42,303 nt of DNA from Megasphaera sp. (lineage in GTDB: Bacteria; Bacillota; Negativicutes; Veillonellales; Megasphaeraceae). The first letter of the stretch is position 1, and every line of letters starts with the position of its first letter. This document shows positions 1-8,466 of this stretch, piece after piece. The notes beneath the pieces are model-generated. The model was not told where the DNA came from. It saw nothing but the letters and a program-made list of their open reading frames with translations, and ran no database searches. Made by a program: the position numbers and the translations under genes. Location of the stretch: the NCBI GenBank assembly GCA_022649055.1, contig JALCNL010000008.1:1-42303 (forward strand), written 5' to 3'.

Positions 1-113
1 TCAAACGGATTAAAGATGTTAGGCACACCCGCACGAATGACGGTATGTTTCACTGGATCGATTTTTACTTCTGCCGTGTCTGGTACTTGTTTTACACATA
101 CCAATATTTCCAT
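1..113 (-). CDS. etfB: Electron transfer flavoprotein beta subunit, N-terminal part
   Basis: Partial gene running off the left edge; 37 codons are visible, read from the ATG at 113. The translation starts MEILVCVKQVPDTAEV and continues to IRAGVPNIFNPF, the typical first segment of EtfB with the CVKQVPD motif of the AMP/FAD-binding alpha/beta fold. EtfB pairs with EtfA to carry electrons in the cytoplasm, in anaerobes often for butyryl-CoA dehydrogenase bifurcation (family knowledge). A GAGG ribosome site lies upstream of the ATG. It is divergent from the regulator at 735. Fermentation genes follow to the right, which fits butyrate-type metabolism, but whether this Etf bifurcates cannot be judged from the fragment. 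Confidence 0.93.
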   Translation of the reverse strand, partial: MEILVCVKQVPDTAEVKIDPVKHTVIRAGVPNIFNPF

Positions 114-734
114 ATTACGCTAACCTCGCATTCTGCCACATATGGCATATAATGAATATCAAAAATAATGTTGTTCTACCAATGTATCACACTATGTAAA
201 ATATATAGGCTATTTATGAATACTAAAAAAGCATGCAAACAACCGCAATTTCAGCTTTACCGCCTGACACACTGAACAAGTTGAAATGTACAATACACCA
301 TGGTCGCCCTGCTGTACGGTCGTAGTGTTTTCATTTGAAGCCTTTATCTCAACACTCTATCTTAAAAAATATTTACGTCTCGTCTATGCTTTGCTTATTT
401 TTAAGTTATGTATGTTTGCTTTATTAGTATATCAATATGCAAAGTTGAATAAAAGAGAAATTGTTGATTGTTTATTGAATGCAACATTATCAACATTGCA
501 TTATTTATAGATAATGTTTAGAATGTAACTAGTTATATCCTAAAAGTATATAAAAAATGTAAAAACAACATATAATCAGCAATATAGCATCATTGTTATA
601 TGGAAACCCACTTTATTTTTGATGCTATATGTGAAAAACATCACATTAATAAGAAATTTTTCCATAAAAAGAGTATACAACAATCTGCTGTTAGTATATC
701 GATAAAAATTCAAACTAAAGAAGGGATGGTTAAC
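114..734. other. Intergenic region between etfB and the XRE-type regulator
   Basis: About 620 bases without a convincing gene. It should hold the promoters for the divergent etfB and the regulator at 735. A perfect TATAAT lies at 571-576, but I see no good -35 partner. An inverted repeat, AACATTATC (483-491) and GATAATGTT (510-518), is described separately. A 74-codon open frame at 286-510 has no ribosome site and is AT-driven; I do not call it a gene. Confidence 0.5.
483..518. repeat. Inverted repeat AACATTATC / GATAATGTT upstream of the regulator
   Basis: Two 9-base arms, 483-491 and 510-518, are perfect reverse complements separated by 18 bases. The inner 8 bases of each arm (ACATTATC and GATAATGT) recur as an abutting 16-base palindrome at 4803-4818, upstream of the crotonase/CoA-transferase operon. 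This could be an operator pair, or a weak hairpin; there is no T-run after it. Confidence 0.4.
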
Positions 735-2231
735 TTGTCAACAAAAAACTATGCATTAACACTCAAAAATTTAGTGACACTCACGCAAACAAAATTACAT
801 GTATTAGCCGAAGTAGTAGGATATGATATTTCTTATATCAGCAAATGGAGCAGCGGCATAAAATTACCTTCCAGCAGATGTATTGAGCAAGTCAATGAAG
901 CGATGAGCCTTTATTTTGCTAAGGTAATTATGGAAAACCATAGACTGGAAAATTTTTATGATATCTTTAACATATCGGCAGATATACATGACGTAAAACA
1001 ATTAAATATTGAAATACAGCGTCTTCTCTGTACTGCATATCAATCTTCAATCAAAGGAAATCAAATACATAAGACAAAAGAAAAAAATTCACTTTTTAGT
1101 AAAATTGTTATTGGAAAATTAAACGCTACCTTGTTTCTTTCTAAATTACTGCAAGAAGAATTAAACCAAGTAAACGGCACCGGGGATTTACTTATATTCG
1201 GTGAATTTTGCACGTTGGCAGACATTGGATTATGGAATTATTTTACCTCTGTTCATCTTAACGCTTCTCGTATTACGGTCCGTGTCGGCTTAGATGTTGA
1301 TAAATTAGATAAAAAAGTTAAGTACATGCAGGAACTATATTGGACGTTAAACGCACATCTTGATTATGATTTTATGTTTTATGACAGTCAAAAATTAGAA
1401 CACACAAATCTAATTATACTGAAAGACAGATTTGTCATACAATACTCTCTCAATGCCGATGATATTATCAACATGTGCAGTTGTATTTCCGATAAAGATT
1501 TAGTCCAAACTATTTATGATGAATTCATTTTGAGTTTTGTTCATCAACCCTGTCTTATTACGCCGATGAAATCACTAGGCATGAATGAAATGGGATTTCG
1601 TACAGGTTTTTATGCTACTAATCATTTTTCTTTTTTCCTTGCAAATGGAATTGAATTTTTACTCCCCCGCAAAGTGTTCGATTCAATCATTGACAGTATT
1701 GATGAATCAACACAATCACAAGATTTGGTCATGCAGGTAGAACGACTACAGGTCACTTGGGAAGAACTACTGGACAGAGTCGATGTAGACTTTATTATTC
1801 CAACAACGTCTATCATCCGTTATATTGAAACGGGATATATTTATTTAACAGACATTGAATATAATTTAACCTTGGAAGAACGGAAAGAACACTATACCAG
1901 CATCCTTAATGCAATGAAAAGTAATCACCATATTACTATGGGTGTCATCAAATCTTCCGTTAAAGCAACTGATTATCAAGGATATAATTTATCTTTTTAT
2001 TCAAATCACTCTTCCTGCTTTTTCAAAAAAAACAAGCAATATATTCATAATGACGCGTATTCCTTTTATGTTATTACAAATAAACGATTATTAGATATTA
2101 TTCAAAAAGGATTTGATTACCTGAAAAAACTGCCAATGTATCATCAATATACGGTAGAGGAAATCACAAAGACCTATGCTATGTACCAATCTTTAATCAC
2201 GAGGATGTTAACTCTACGTGAAAAACAGTGA
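735..2231 (+). CDS. XRE-like helix-turn-helix regulator with long unrecognised C-terminal part
   Basis: Predicted cytoplasmic DNA-binding protein of about 498 residues. The first 60 residues look like a lambda-repressor-type HTH (TLKNLVTLTQTKLHVLAEVVG, then ISYISKWSSGIKLPS, a typical recognition-helix segment). The remaining 430 residues match nothing I recognise; they are soluble, with no membrane segments. Start choice: an AAGAAGGG ribosome site at 717-725 sits 9 bases before a TTG at 735; an in-frame ATG at 726 abuts that site too closely, and an ATG at 600 has no ribosome site. The gene stands alone, divergent from etfB and convergent with the CoA-transferase operon, and ends before a strong hairpin. 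It may regulate one of these neighbours; the target is unknown. Confidence 0.8.
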   Translation: MSTKNYALTLKNLVTLTQTKLHVLAEVVGYDISYISKWSSGIKLPSSRCIEQVNEAMSLYFAKVIMENHRLENFYDIFNISADIHDVKQLNIEIQRLLCTAYQSSIKGNQIHKTKEKNSLFSKIVIGKLNATLFLSKLLQEELNQVNGTGDLLIFGEFCTLADIGLWNYFTSVHLNASRITVRVGLDVDKLDKKVKYMQELYWTLNAHLDYDFMFYDSQKLEHTNLIILKDRFVIQYSLNADDIINMCSCISDKDLVQTIYDEFILSFVHQPCLITPMKSLGMNEMGFRTGFYATNHFSFFLANGIEFLLPRKVFDSIIDSIDESTQSQDLVMQVERLQVTWEELLDRVDVDFIIPTTSIIRYIETGYIYLTDIEYNLTLEERKEHYTSILNAMKSNHHITMGVIKSSVKATDYQGYNLSFYSNHSSCFFKKNKQYIHNDAYSFYVITNKRLLDIIQKGFDYLKKLPMYHQYTVEEITKTYAMYQSLITRMLTLREKQ

Positions 2232-2286
2232 ATATAATACGAAGTGTCGGTGTAAGCGCTATTGATTATATTAATAATATATGACA

Positions 2287-2340
2287 AAAGGGGGCTGTAA
2301 CAAAATGAAGAAAAAACTTCATTTTGTTACAGCCCCCTTT
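2287..2340. terminator. Perfect 24-bp hairpin, bidirectional terminator
   Basis: Left arm 2287-2310 and right arm 2317-2340 are perfect reverse complements around an AAAAAA loop. The outer AAAG/CTTT ends give a U-run in either direction. It lies between the convergent regulator (735-2231) and the CoA-transferase operon (ends 2356), so it probably stops both transcripts. A decayed hairpin with a similar arm (GGGACTGTGAAAAAATGA) sits at 5167-5206. Confidence 0.85.
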
Positions 2341-2355
2341 ATTAAAATATTTCGT

Positions 2356-3015
2356 TTATTCCATTACACCTATTTTATCAGGCACAATAACATCAGCCTC
2401 AGTACAAGCAAGAACATCCTCAACCGTATAATCCTTAGCAAGTTCTTTTAAAAGCAAACCATTAGAAGTAACTTCAAAATAACATTTTTCTGTCACGATA
2501 TCCGTCACACAATTTGCACCCGTCAATGGAAGTGTACATTTTTTAAGAATTTTTGATTTACCGCTTTTTTCACAATGATCCGTTGCAACAATAATTTTTT
2601 TTACGCCGGCACAAAGATCCATCGCGCCACCCATTCCAGGAACGAACTTACCAGGAATAGTCCAGTTTGCAATATTTCCTTCTTCGTCAACCTGCAGGGT
2701 ACCAAGAACAGCTGCATCAATATGACCACCGCGGATAAACGCAAAGGAAGTTTCGTGATCGTATACACTGCCACCTTTAATAATAGACGCAGGTTGTCCG
2801 CCAGCATCTATTACGTCAACATCGACATTTTCCCATTTTGGAACTGCTCCGCTGCCAACAGTACCAATTTCGGCTTCAAGCCAAATGTCTACGCCTTCAG
2901 GTAAATAATTCACACACATCAGCGGAACTCCGATTCCAAGATTTACGAAATCACCGTTTTTGAAAAACTTTGCACAACGAGATGCAATAAGTGCCCGTCC
3001 TGTTAATCTTTCCAT
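2356..3015 (-). CDS. Class I CoA-transferase, beta subunit (3-oxoacid/acetate-butyrate type)
   Basis: 219 residues, the normal length for an AtoA/CtfB-type subunit. Near the N-terminus NLGIGVPLMCVNYLP is the usual beta-subunit opening; the segment EAEIGTVGSGAVP (about residues 47-59) is where the catalytic glutamate of this family lies, most likely Glu49. Later DVIDAGGQPAS and the GGAMDL/GAKK-like region (VPGMGGAMDLCAGVKK) are standard. The enzyme swaps CoA between an acyl-CoA and a free acid such as acetate. Its ATG overlaps the alpha-subunit stop by one base (TAATG), so the two are translationally coupled. Substrate is uncertain: acetoacetate, butyrate or 4-hydroxybutyrate are all possible. 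Last gene of the operon, followed by the terminator at 2287-2340. Confidence 0.92.
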   Translation of the reverse strand: MERLTGRALIASRCAKFFKNGDFVNLGIGVPLMCVNYLPEGVDIWLEAEIGTVGSGAVPKWENVDVDVIDAGGQPASIIKGGSVYDHETSFAFIRGGHIDAAVLGTLQVDEEGNIANWTIPGKFVPGMGGAMDLCAGVKKIIVATDHCEKSGKSKILKKCTLPLTGANCVTDIVTEKCYFEVTSNGLLLKELAKDYTVEDVLACTEADVIVPDKIGVME

Positions 3016-3758
3016 TATTTTTTGCCCCCTTCCGCTTTAGCTTTAGCCTTTGCTTCCGCCTTAGCTTTTGCGCGTTGCCACATTGGGCATAACGGTTTCT
3101 TTTCACCGGTTTTTACATATATCATATCAATGATCGGTGCTGGCACATCAATTTCTTCTGGACCAAGTTCTCCCACCTCTACCACGTCTTCTACTTCGAC
3201 AATAACAAAATCAGCGGCATAAGCAATCGTACTATTAGTAGCTCTAGAATTCATTCTAAAAGAAATATTACCAGCCGTATCTGCTTTTGTTGCTTTTACA
3301 AGTGCAATATCAGCATGCAGCGGCAGTTCAAGAAGGTACTCCTTCCCATTGATCATAAGTTTTTGCTTGCCTTTTTCCATTTCTGTTCCAACACCTGTCG
3401 GTGTAAGACAGCCTCCAAGTCCCGCACCTCCGCACCGAACTCGTTCAGCCCAAGTCCCCTGCGGACTGAATTCAATTTCCAATTCGCCTGCAAGCATTTG
3501 TTCTCCTGCTACAGGATTAAGTCCAATATGTGTTGTAATCAGGCTTTTAATACGTTTTTCTACAATAAGCTTGCCAACTCCCTGATCCGGCATACCGGCT
3601 GATACGGCAATCGCAGCTATATCCTTTACCCCTTTTTCAATCATTCCATCAATAATCTCATCTGCCGCAAATTCACCGTGCCAATCGCCAAACATAATCG
3701 TTTGCCCATCATGGATTTTACTAAGCGCTTCTTCTTTAGTTACTACTTTTGATAACAA
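3015..3758 (-). CDS. Class I CoA-transferase, alpha subunit
   Basis: About 247 residues. The N-terminal LSKVVTKEEALSKIHDGQTIMFG and the later GGAGLGGCLTPTGVGTEMEKGK match AtoD/CtfA-type alpha subunits, which form the CoA-binding half of the enzyme. Start: AAGAAAGGTGG precedes a TTG at 3758 by the right distance, whereas an upstream ATG at 3791 has no ribosome site, so TTG is chosen. An unusual feature is the C-terminal tail: after CPMWQRAK the protein ends in a low-complexity run of alternating Ala, Lys and Glu before GGKK. The gene follows the crotonase by 56 bases and overlaps the beta subunit by one base. Confidence 0.9.
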   Translation of the reverse strand: MLSKVVTKEEALSKIHDGQTIMFGDWHGEFAADEIIDGMIEKGVKDIAAIAVSAGMPDQGVGKLIVEKRIKSLITTHIGLNPVAGEQMLAGELEIEFSPQGTWAERVRCGGAGLGGCLTPTGVGTEMEKGKQKLMINGKEYLLELPLHADIALVKATKADTAGNISFRMNSRATNSTIAYAADFVIVEVEDVVEVGELGPEEIDVPAPIIDMIYVKTGEKKPLCPMWQRAKAKAEAKAKAKAEGGKK

Positions 3759-3814
3759 TTGGATTACCACCTTTCTTATATAGTAATTCAAAATTGATTT
3801 ATTTATCTCATATA

Positions 3815-4609
3815 TTATTTGCCTTCAAATACTGCTTTCCGTTTTTCCATAAAAGCTTTTACTCCTTCGCAAAAATCAGAAGATGCCGAGCATTCACTCT
3901 GTGTTGGAATTTCACAATCATCCAAATAATGTTTATAATCCTCAAATCCGGCTGCATAAATTTGTTTTTTTATGTTTTTATAGGAAATAAGAGGACCATT
4001 GGCAAACTTTTCAGCTAATTTCATAGTAGCCGCATCCAATTCTTCATTAGCAACTACTTGATATACCAGCCCCAGCTCTTTAGCTTCCATCGCGGGTAAG
4101 GGGCGCCCAGTTGCACAAAGTTCCATAGCACGTTTTTCTCCCAGCGCTTTCACTAGCAGATAGGTTCCTCCTGTATCAGGAACAAGTCCTAAATTAACAA
4201 AAGCCATAATAAATTTTGCATTTTCAGCACAAACTACAAAATCCGCAGTAAGAGCAAGACTAACACCTGCTCCGGCAGCTGCTCCGCTAACAGAAGCAAT
4301 GACCATTTTACTCATTTTTTTAATTCCGTCTGTCACTTTGCCGACCTTACCGATAAGACCATCCATATTAACTTTTCCGCCTGCTTTAATGAGCTGATAA
4401 AAATATCCGATATCGCCGCCCGCGGAAAATGCTTTAGGCGATCCTTTAATTACAACTACCTTAACATCGGAATCATTTTCAGCTGTTTCTACAGCATACA
4501 TCAATTCATCTGCCATTTGTTCATCAATCGCATTTAAGTTTTTCGGATAATCCATTGTTACAACAGCAATACTGTTTACTACTTCATAATGCAATTTCTG
4601 CAGTTCCAT
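3815..4609 (-). CDS. Enoyl-CoA hydratase/isomerase (crotonase) family protein, probable isomerase type
   Basis: 264 residues, normal crotonase length. The oxyanion-hole motifs are AFSAGGDIGYF and SVSGAAAGAGVSLAL. The two glutamates of classical hydratases are absent by eye-alignment: the first site is Ser in AGVSLAL and the second is Phe in FIMAFVNLGLVP. An Asp in VPDTGG is present, as in PaaG-type and delta3-delta2 enoyl-CoA isomerases. So an isomerase on an unsaturated acyl-CoA is more likely than simple hydration (inference). The ATG at 4609 is preceded by a perfect AAGGAGG; the ATG-like start 12 codons earlier is not. First gene of a three-gene operon with the CoA-transferase, suggesting an acyl-CoA degradation or butyrate role. 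Confidence 0.88.
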   Translation of the reverse strand: MELQKLHYEVVNSIAVVTMDYPKNLNAIDEQMADELMYAVETAENDSDVKVVVIKGSPKAFSAGGDIGYFYQLIKAGGKVNMDGLIGKVGKVTDGIKKMSKMVIASVSGAAAGAGVSLALTADFVVCAENAKFIMAFVNLGLVPDTGGTYLLVKALGEKRAMELCATGRPLPAMEAKELGLVYQVVANEELDAATMKLAEKFANGPLISYKNIKKQIYAAGFEDYKHYLDDCEIPTQSECSASSDFCEGVKAFMEKRKAVFEGK

Positions 4610-4802
4610 AACGAGCCTCCTTATCTCAATACAGTAACTTATCATTTGTACTTTGGGAATCTAAATTATTTGATTATGAAAGCAACTATCTCTTATGAAA
4701 ATAATATCTGCATAAAAAATTCCCTGATATATTCCATAAACACCAAGATACACTTGATTGTTGCTCTCCAAAGTACTATTCAGCATTTGAGTTACGAGTT
4801 CT

Positions 4803-4818
4803 ACATTATCGATAATGT
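4803..4818. promoter_or_regulatory. Perfect 16-bp palindrome, candidate operator
   Basis: ACATTATCGATAATGT is a perfect palindrome about 190 bases upstream of the crotonase start, next to TATTATAA/TATAATA stretches that could act as a -10. Its two half-sites also occur as inverted arms at 484-491 and 510-517, upstream of the XRE-type regulator. Sharing of a half-site between a regulator and a nearby operon suggests, but does not prove, a common operator. Confidence 0.4.
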
Positions 4819-5166
4819 TATAATAGTATTTTTATTATTCTATTTCTATATATGATATATCATTTATGACTATATTATATATTAATTAGTGAAATAATGC
4901 AATAAATGAATATTTTATAATGTTATATAAATATTATAATTATAAAATAGTTAAACGTTATTTTTTCAATAAAACTTAATATTTTATAATTATATTATTT
5001 ATTTAGTTGTAAAAACAATAATACCTATATCTGTTAGTTGTGAATTTTTTAACTTTTTTATTATTTATTTATTGTATTTATATTTTTTTTATAATTTACA
5101 GCTTTTTATAAAATGATTATATCAGAAAAATTTTTCCTTTTTTATGTATCACTATAAACCTTTAAA

Positions 5167-5206
5167 GGGACTGTGAAAAAATGAGAAATCATTCTTCCGC
5201 AACCCC
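5167..5206 (-). terminator. Decayed hairpin downstream of the aminotransferase
   Basis: GGGACTGTGAAAAAATGA (5167-5184) can pair with TCATTCTTCCGCAACCCC (5189-5206) with about five mismatches. It lies 70-110 bases beyond the aminotransferase stop and may be the remains of its terminator. Its arm resembles that of the perfect hairpin at 2287-2340. Confidence 0.35.
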
Positions 5207-5279
5207 TGTAGGCGATATTTTTCGTTTAACAGAATCTATCACTATTGCTTACTTTTTATAATAACTTATACACAGTATA

Positions 5280-6632
5280 TTATATATATTTTTTTATTGC
5301 CATCTCAAAGATATCCAAACCAACACATAGTTGTTCGTCTGTAACAACCAGCGGACATAAGAAACGAATAACATTATTATATACACCGCAATTCTCCATG
5401 ATTAATCCATGCTGAGCGGTTTCCTGAATAATATTTTCAACTAATTCCGGATATGGTTTCTTACTTTCTTTATCATGAACAAATTCAATACCAAGCATAG
5501 CTCCCAACCCTCTATATTCTCCAACGACAGAAAAATTTTTCATCCATTTTTGATATCGATTTGTAACCAATTTACCTATTTTTACAGCACGCTCTTCCAA
5601 ATGCTCTTGCTCCATAATCTTTAATACTTCCAATGCGGCAGCACATGCCAAGGCATTACCTCCAAAAGTTCCGCCAATAACTCCGCTTGGCACAGCCTGC
5701 ATAATTTCTTCTCGTGCAACTACAGCTCCCAATGGAATACCCCCTGCCAGTGATTTTGCTGTTGCAATAATATCCGGCGGACATCCTGCTTCTTTCCAAT
5801 AATCGGTTGCTAGCATTCTTCCAGTACGACACCAACCAGTTTGAACTTCATCTGCAATTAACAAAATACCATTTTCATCACAAATAGTCCGCAAGGCTTT
5901 AATCCACTCTATCGGGGCGGGAATGAATCCACCTTCTCCTTGAAGCGGTTCAACTACAATAGCTGCAATATATTCCGCAGGTGATGAATACATAAATACT
6001 TCTTTAAGAGAATCTAAATAATATGATATAGCTTGTTTTTCCGTATACCCATCCGGTCTTCTATACAAATATGGAAATTTTGCTCTATACACCCCGTCTG
6101 GAAAGGGTCCCATACCAACCGCATATTTCTTTTTAGCCGTCATAGCCATAGTCATCAGTGTGCGACCATGAAATGCTCCTGAAAAAACGATAATATTCGG
6201 CCTTTTAGTAAATGCTTTTGCCACTTTAACTGCATTTTCAGCTGCTTCTGCTCCACTATTGATAAAAAAGGTACGTTTTTTCTCTCCACGGACAGGTGCG
6301 ATAGAATTAATTTTTTCAGCCAATGCAACATATCCCTCATGTGTGACAATATTAGCCATTGCATGAAAATATTTCCCAGCTTGTTCTTGTACCACACTAA
6401 CTATTTGCGGGTGACAATATCCAATATTCAAAACACCGACACCACCAACCCAATCTAAAAAATAGTTACCATCTACATCCTCAAACATAGCTCCTTCGCC
6501 ACGTTTAATAACTGTTGGATATATCGTTCCAATTGCATCGGGTACAGCTTTATGCCTTCGATTCAAAATAGCCTTAGCTTTTGGTCCCGGAACCGTTTTA
6601 GTAATAATTCTCGGTAATTCTTCTCTCAACAT
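5280..6632 (-). CDS. gabT: 4-aminobutyrate aminotransferase-like class III PLP enzyme
   Basis: 450 residues, usual length. PLP-binding features: NSGAEAAENAVKVAK (about 125-139), FSGAFHGRT (150-158), EPLQGEGG (228-235), the IADEVQTGWCRTG segment with Asp261, and the Schiff-base lysine Lys293 in TAKSLAGGIP. These are typical of GABA aminotransferases, which move the omega-amino group of GABA to 2-oxoglutarate and give succinate semialdehyde. WC replaces the more usual FG in the QTG..RTG motif. A GGGGGA ribosome site precedes the ATG. It is the last gene after a binding protein, an M20 peptidase and a nitrilase remnant, and a 4-hydroxybutyrate dehydrogenase lies 12 kb away, which supports a GABA role. 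Beta-alanine or another omega-amino acid remains possible. Confidence 0.83.
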   Translation of the reverse strand: MLREELPRIITKTVPGPKAKAILNRRHKAVPDAIGTIYPTVIKRGEGAMFEDVDGNYFLDWVGGVGVLNIGYCHPQIVSVVQEQAGKYFHAMANIVTHEGYVALAEKINSIAPVRGEKKRTFFINSGAEAAENAVKVAKAFTKRPNIIVFSGAFHGRTLMTMAMTAKKKYAVGMGPFPDGVYRAKFPYLYRRPDGYTEKQAISYYLDSLKEVFMYSSPAEYIAAIVVEPLQGEGGFIPAPIEWIKALRTICDENGILLIADEVQTGWCRTGRMLATDYWKEAGCPPDIIATAKSLAGGIPLGAVVAREEIMQAVPSGVIGGTFGGNALACAAALEVLKIMEQEHLEERAVKIGKLVTNRYQKWMKNFSVVGEYRGLGAMLGIEFVHDKESKKPYPELVENIIQETAQHGLIMENCGVYNNVIRFLCPLVVTDEQLCVGLDIFEMAIKKYI

Positions 6633-6698
6633 AATACATTCCCCCTATATATCTTGATCTTGACACATAAATTAATAAGTAATTCAAAAAATACCTAA

Positions 6699-7241
6699 TT
6701 AAACTTTTATCTGTAGAATAAATGATGAACCTTTTTCATACAAATCAGTACGTGGCGAGATGCTTGGCAACAACAGCGGCGTACCCAATCTTATCCACTC
6801 ACTATGAACATCCGCCAGCAACACTGTTTCTGCCATTCCAGTTCCAGCTACAATTTCCCCTAATGAACTATCACCAGGCTGTATCCAATGACTCTTACCA
6901 ATTAAATCTGTCCCGCATACATATACAGTGTTTTCCATATTTCTTGCCCGCATATATGTCTCATCTTGTTGTTCTTTCATAGGTCCTGTTATCCAACCCA
7001 TTGGTAAAAATAAAATTTATGTTCCTTGCAAAACTAACGGATTTCTAATATCATAAAATTTTATTTTATGACAGAATAATATGGCAAATGATCCAACGCT
7101 GTATTAAAGTGTATCCCCCGGTGCAATAAAATCCGATTCTGTAAAGGAATACTTTCCTTCTTCAGGATAAATTTCATATGTGCCACAAACACTGCTATGA
7201 CCAATCTCATAAACTAATTCCTTTTCATATTGATGATTCAT
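6699..7241 (-). pseudogene. Broken nitrilase-superfamily amidase
   Basis: The minus strand holds the pieces of one carbon-nitrogen hydrolase in order. From an ATG at 7241: YEKELVYEIGHSSVCGTYEIY... ending FTESDFIAPGDTL and a stop; then, after a frame change, SVGSFAI..C..YDIRNPLVLQGT and another stop; then ILFLPMGWITGP and ARNMENTVYVCGTDLIGKSHWI to ADV. These match the middle and end of omega-amidase or carbamoylputrescine amidase-type proteins. The first part with the catalytic Glu is missing, and a 15-base insertion (7056-7070) separates the Cys codon from YDIR. It sits between an M20 peptidase and the aminotransferase, so it was probably part of that catabolic operon before decay. Confidence 0.75.
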
Positions 7242-7242
7242 A

Positions 7243-8427
7243 TTAAGAATTTTCGTATTTTGTCCCAAATTCACCTTTTAATCTGACTATCATGGCGATG
7301 ATTTGTTTTGTCCGTATAAATAAACTGTTAACATCGGCCCATTCTTCGTTAGTATGATTTCTCGCTCCTTCAACCCCCATCGCACATAGTGTAGGAACGT
7401 TGGCCATAACGGCATATGCTGCATCGCTTCCGCCTCCACAATGTTTCCCATAAGGTATAGGAAATCCGTTTTCTTGTGCTATACGCTTCGCCATACGTAA
7501 TAACTGGATATTACCGTCAGTTCGTTTCATAACATCATATCCAACATCTTCTTTCCACACGGTTCGAGTTCCTGAAATCCAAACAGTGTTGCAAATAGTA
7601 TTCACTGATTTTCTAACACTAATCAAATCTTCCTGCTTCGCATAATGTAAATTAATGATTGCTTTACAATATGCTGGTTTTGAATTGGCTACTGTTCCAC
7701 CTGAAATGACTCCCGTATTTAACCACCAATGTTTTGATGGATCCGTCAATTTTTCTATTTCGATAATCTTATGTGCCATTTCAATAACAGCACTACATCC
7801 ATTTTCCGGATCATTTCCCATATGACAACTACGCCCGTATACTTCTATTGAAAAATTACGACATCCATTTCGTTGTACTACTAAACCGTGATCAGTAAAA
7901 CCTGTCTCAAAATTAAATGCACACAAGGCACCTGCTGCTTCCTTTATAATAACGTCATGAACGTTACTATATAAATGATTTGATTCTTCATCTGCATCTA
8001 ATATGATTTTCATTGGAATCTCATCCCATCCTATGGCCGAAAGCGCTTGAATCAGGAAAAATAATACAACCAGTCCTCCTTTCATATCCAATACGCCGGA
8101 TCCATACGCTTTACCTTCGCAAATAGTAAACGGGGTACCTTCATACAAATATGTAGTCAGTACCGTATCCATATGTCCCATGAGTAAAATAAATGGATTT
8201 TTCATGTTACCACGTTCTGCAATAATGGCACTGCCACATTTTGTATACGGAATTTTTTTAACAACAAATCCATTTTTTTGTAACATAGTTTGACACAATT
8301 GCCCTATAACTGTTTGCCCTATCTTATTTCCCATACTAGAATCAATACAAACCATCTTTTCCCATAACTGTATCATTTCTTTTTTATGCATATCTACATA
8401 CTGAAAAGCCAACGTTTTTTTATCCAT
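7243..8427 (-). CDS. M20 family metallopeptidase, carboxypeptidase G2/glutamate carboxypeptidase-like
   Basis: 394 residues. Two-zinc site: GHMDTV (His85, Asp87), SGVLDMKGG (Asp114, bridging), DADEES (base Glu147 and ligand Glu148), FNFETG (Glu173) and a C-terminal His in ARNHTNEEW. This is the carboxypeptidase G2/ArgE-type pattern; such enzymes remove a C-terminal amino acid, often glutamate, from peptides or N-acyl compounds in the cytoplasm. No signal peptide is seen. It follows the binding lipoprotein by about 40 bases and is followed immediately by the nitrilase remnant, so the likely operon is binding protein, M20, amidase (dead), aminotransferase. The substrate may be a peptide carrying GABA or glutamate (inference). 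Confidence 0.87.
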   Translation of the reverse strand: MDKKTLAFQYVDMHKKEMIQLWEKMVCIDSSMGNKIGQTVIGQLCQTMLQKNGFVVKKIPYTKCGSAIIAERGNMKNPFILLMGHMDTVLTTYLYEGTPFTICEGKAYGSGVLDMKGGLVVLFFLIQALSAIGWDEIPMKIILDADEESNHLYSNVHDVIIKEAAGALCAFNFETGFTDHGLVVQRNGCRNFSIEVYGRSCHMGNDPENGCSAVIEMAHKIIEIEKLTDPSKHWWLNTGVISGGTVANSKPAYCKAIINLHYAKQEDLISVRKSVNTICNTVWISGTRTVWKEDVGYDVMKRTDGNIQLLRMAKRIAQENGFPIPYGKHCGGGSDAAYAVMANVPTLCAMGVEGARNHTNEEWADVNSLFIRTKQIIAMIVRLKGEFGTKYENS

Positions 8428-8466
8428 GTCTTATCTCCTGTTATTGCTGTTTTGTATAATGGCATA

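Larger units (their letters stand above)
4610..5279. other. AT-rich intergenic region
   Basis: About 670 bases, extremely AT-rich between roughly 4820 and 5160, with no gene. It holds the upstream region of the crotonase operon (with the palindrome at 4803-4818) and, near its right end, a decayed hairpin (5167-5206) downstream of the aminotransferase. I see no repeat array or origin-like iterons in the AT-rich part. Confidence 0.6.

Noticed and set aside
286-510. Open frame of 74 codons in the etfB upstream region
   Set aside because: No ribosome site, AT-driven composition, and it overlaps the likely control region and the inverted repeat at 483-518.
600-734. Longer N-terminus (from ATG 600) for the XRE-type regulator
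   Set aside because: No ribosome site before 600, while a good one stands before TTG 735, where the HTH-like sequence begins.
4820-5160. AT-rich block as a replication origin
   Set aside because: No DnaA-box clusters, iterons or replication genes nearby.
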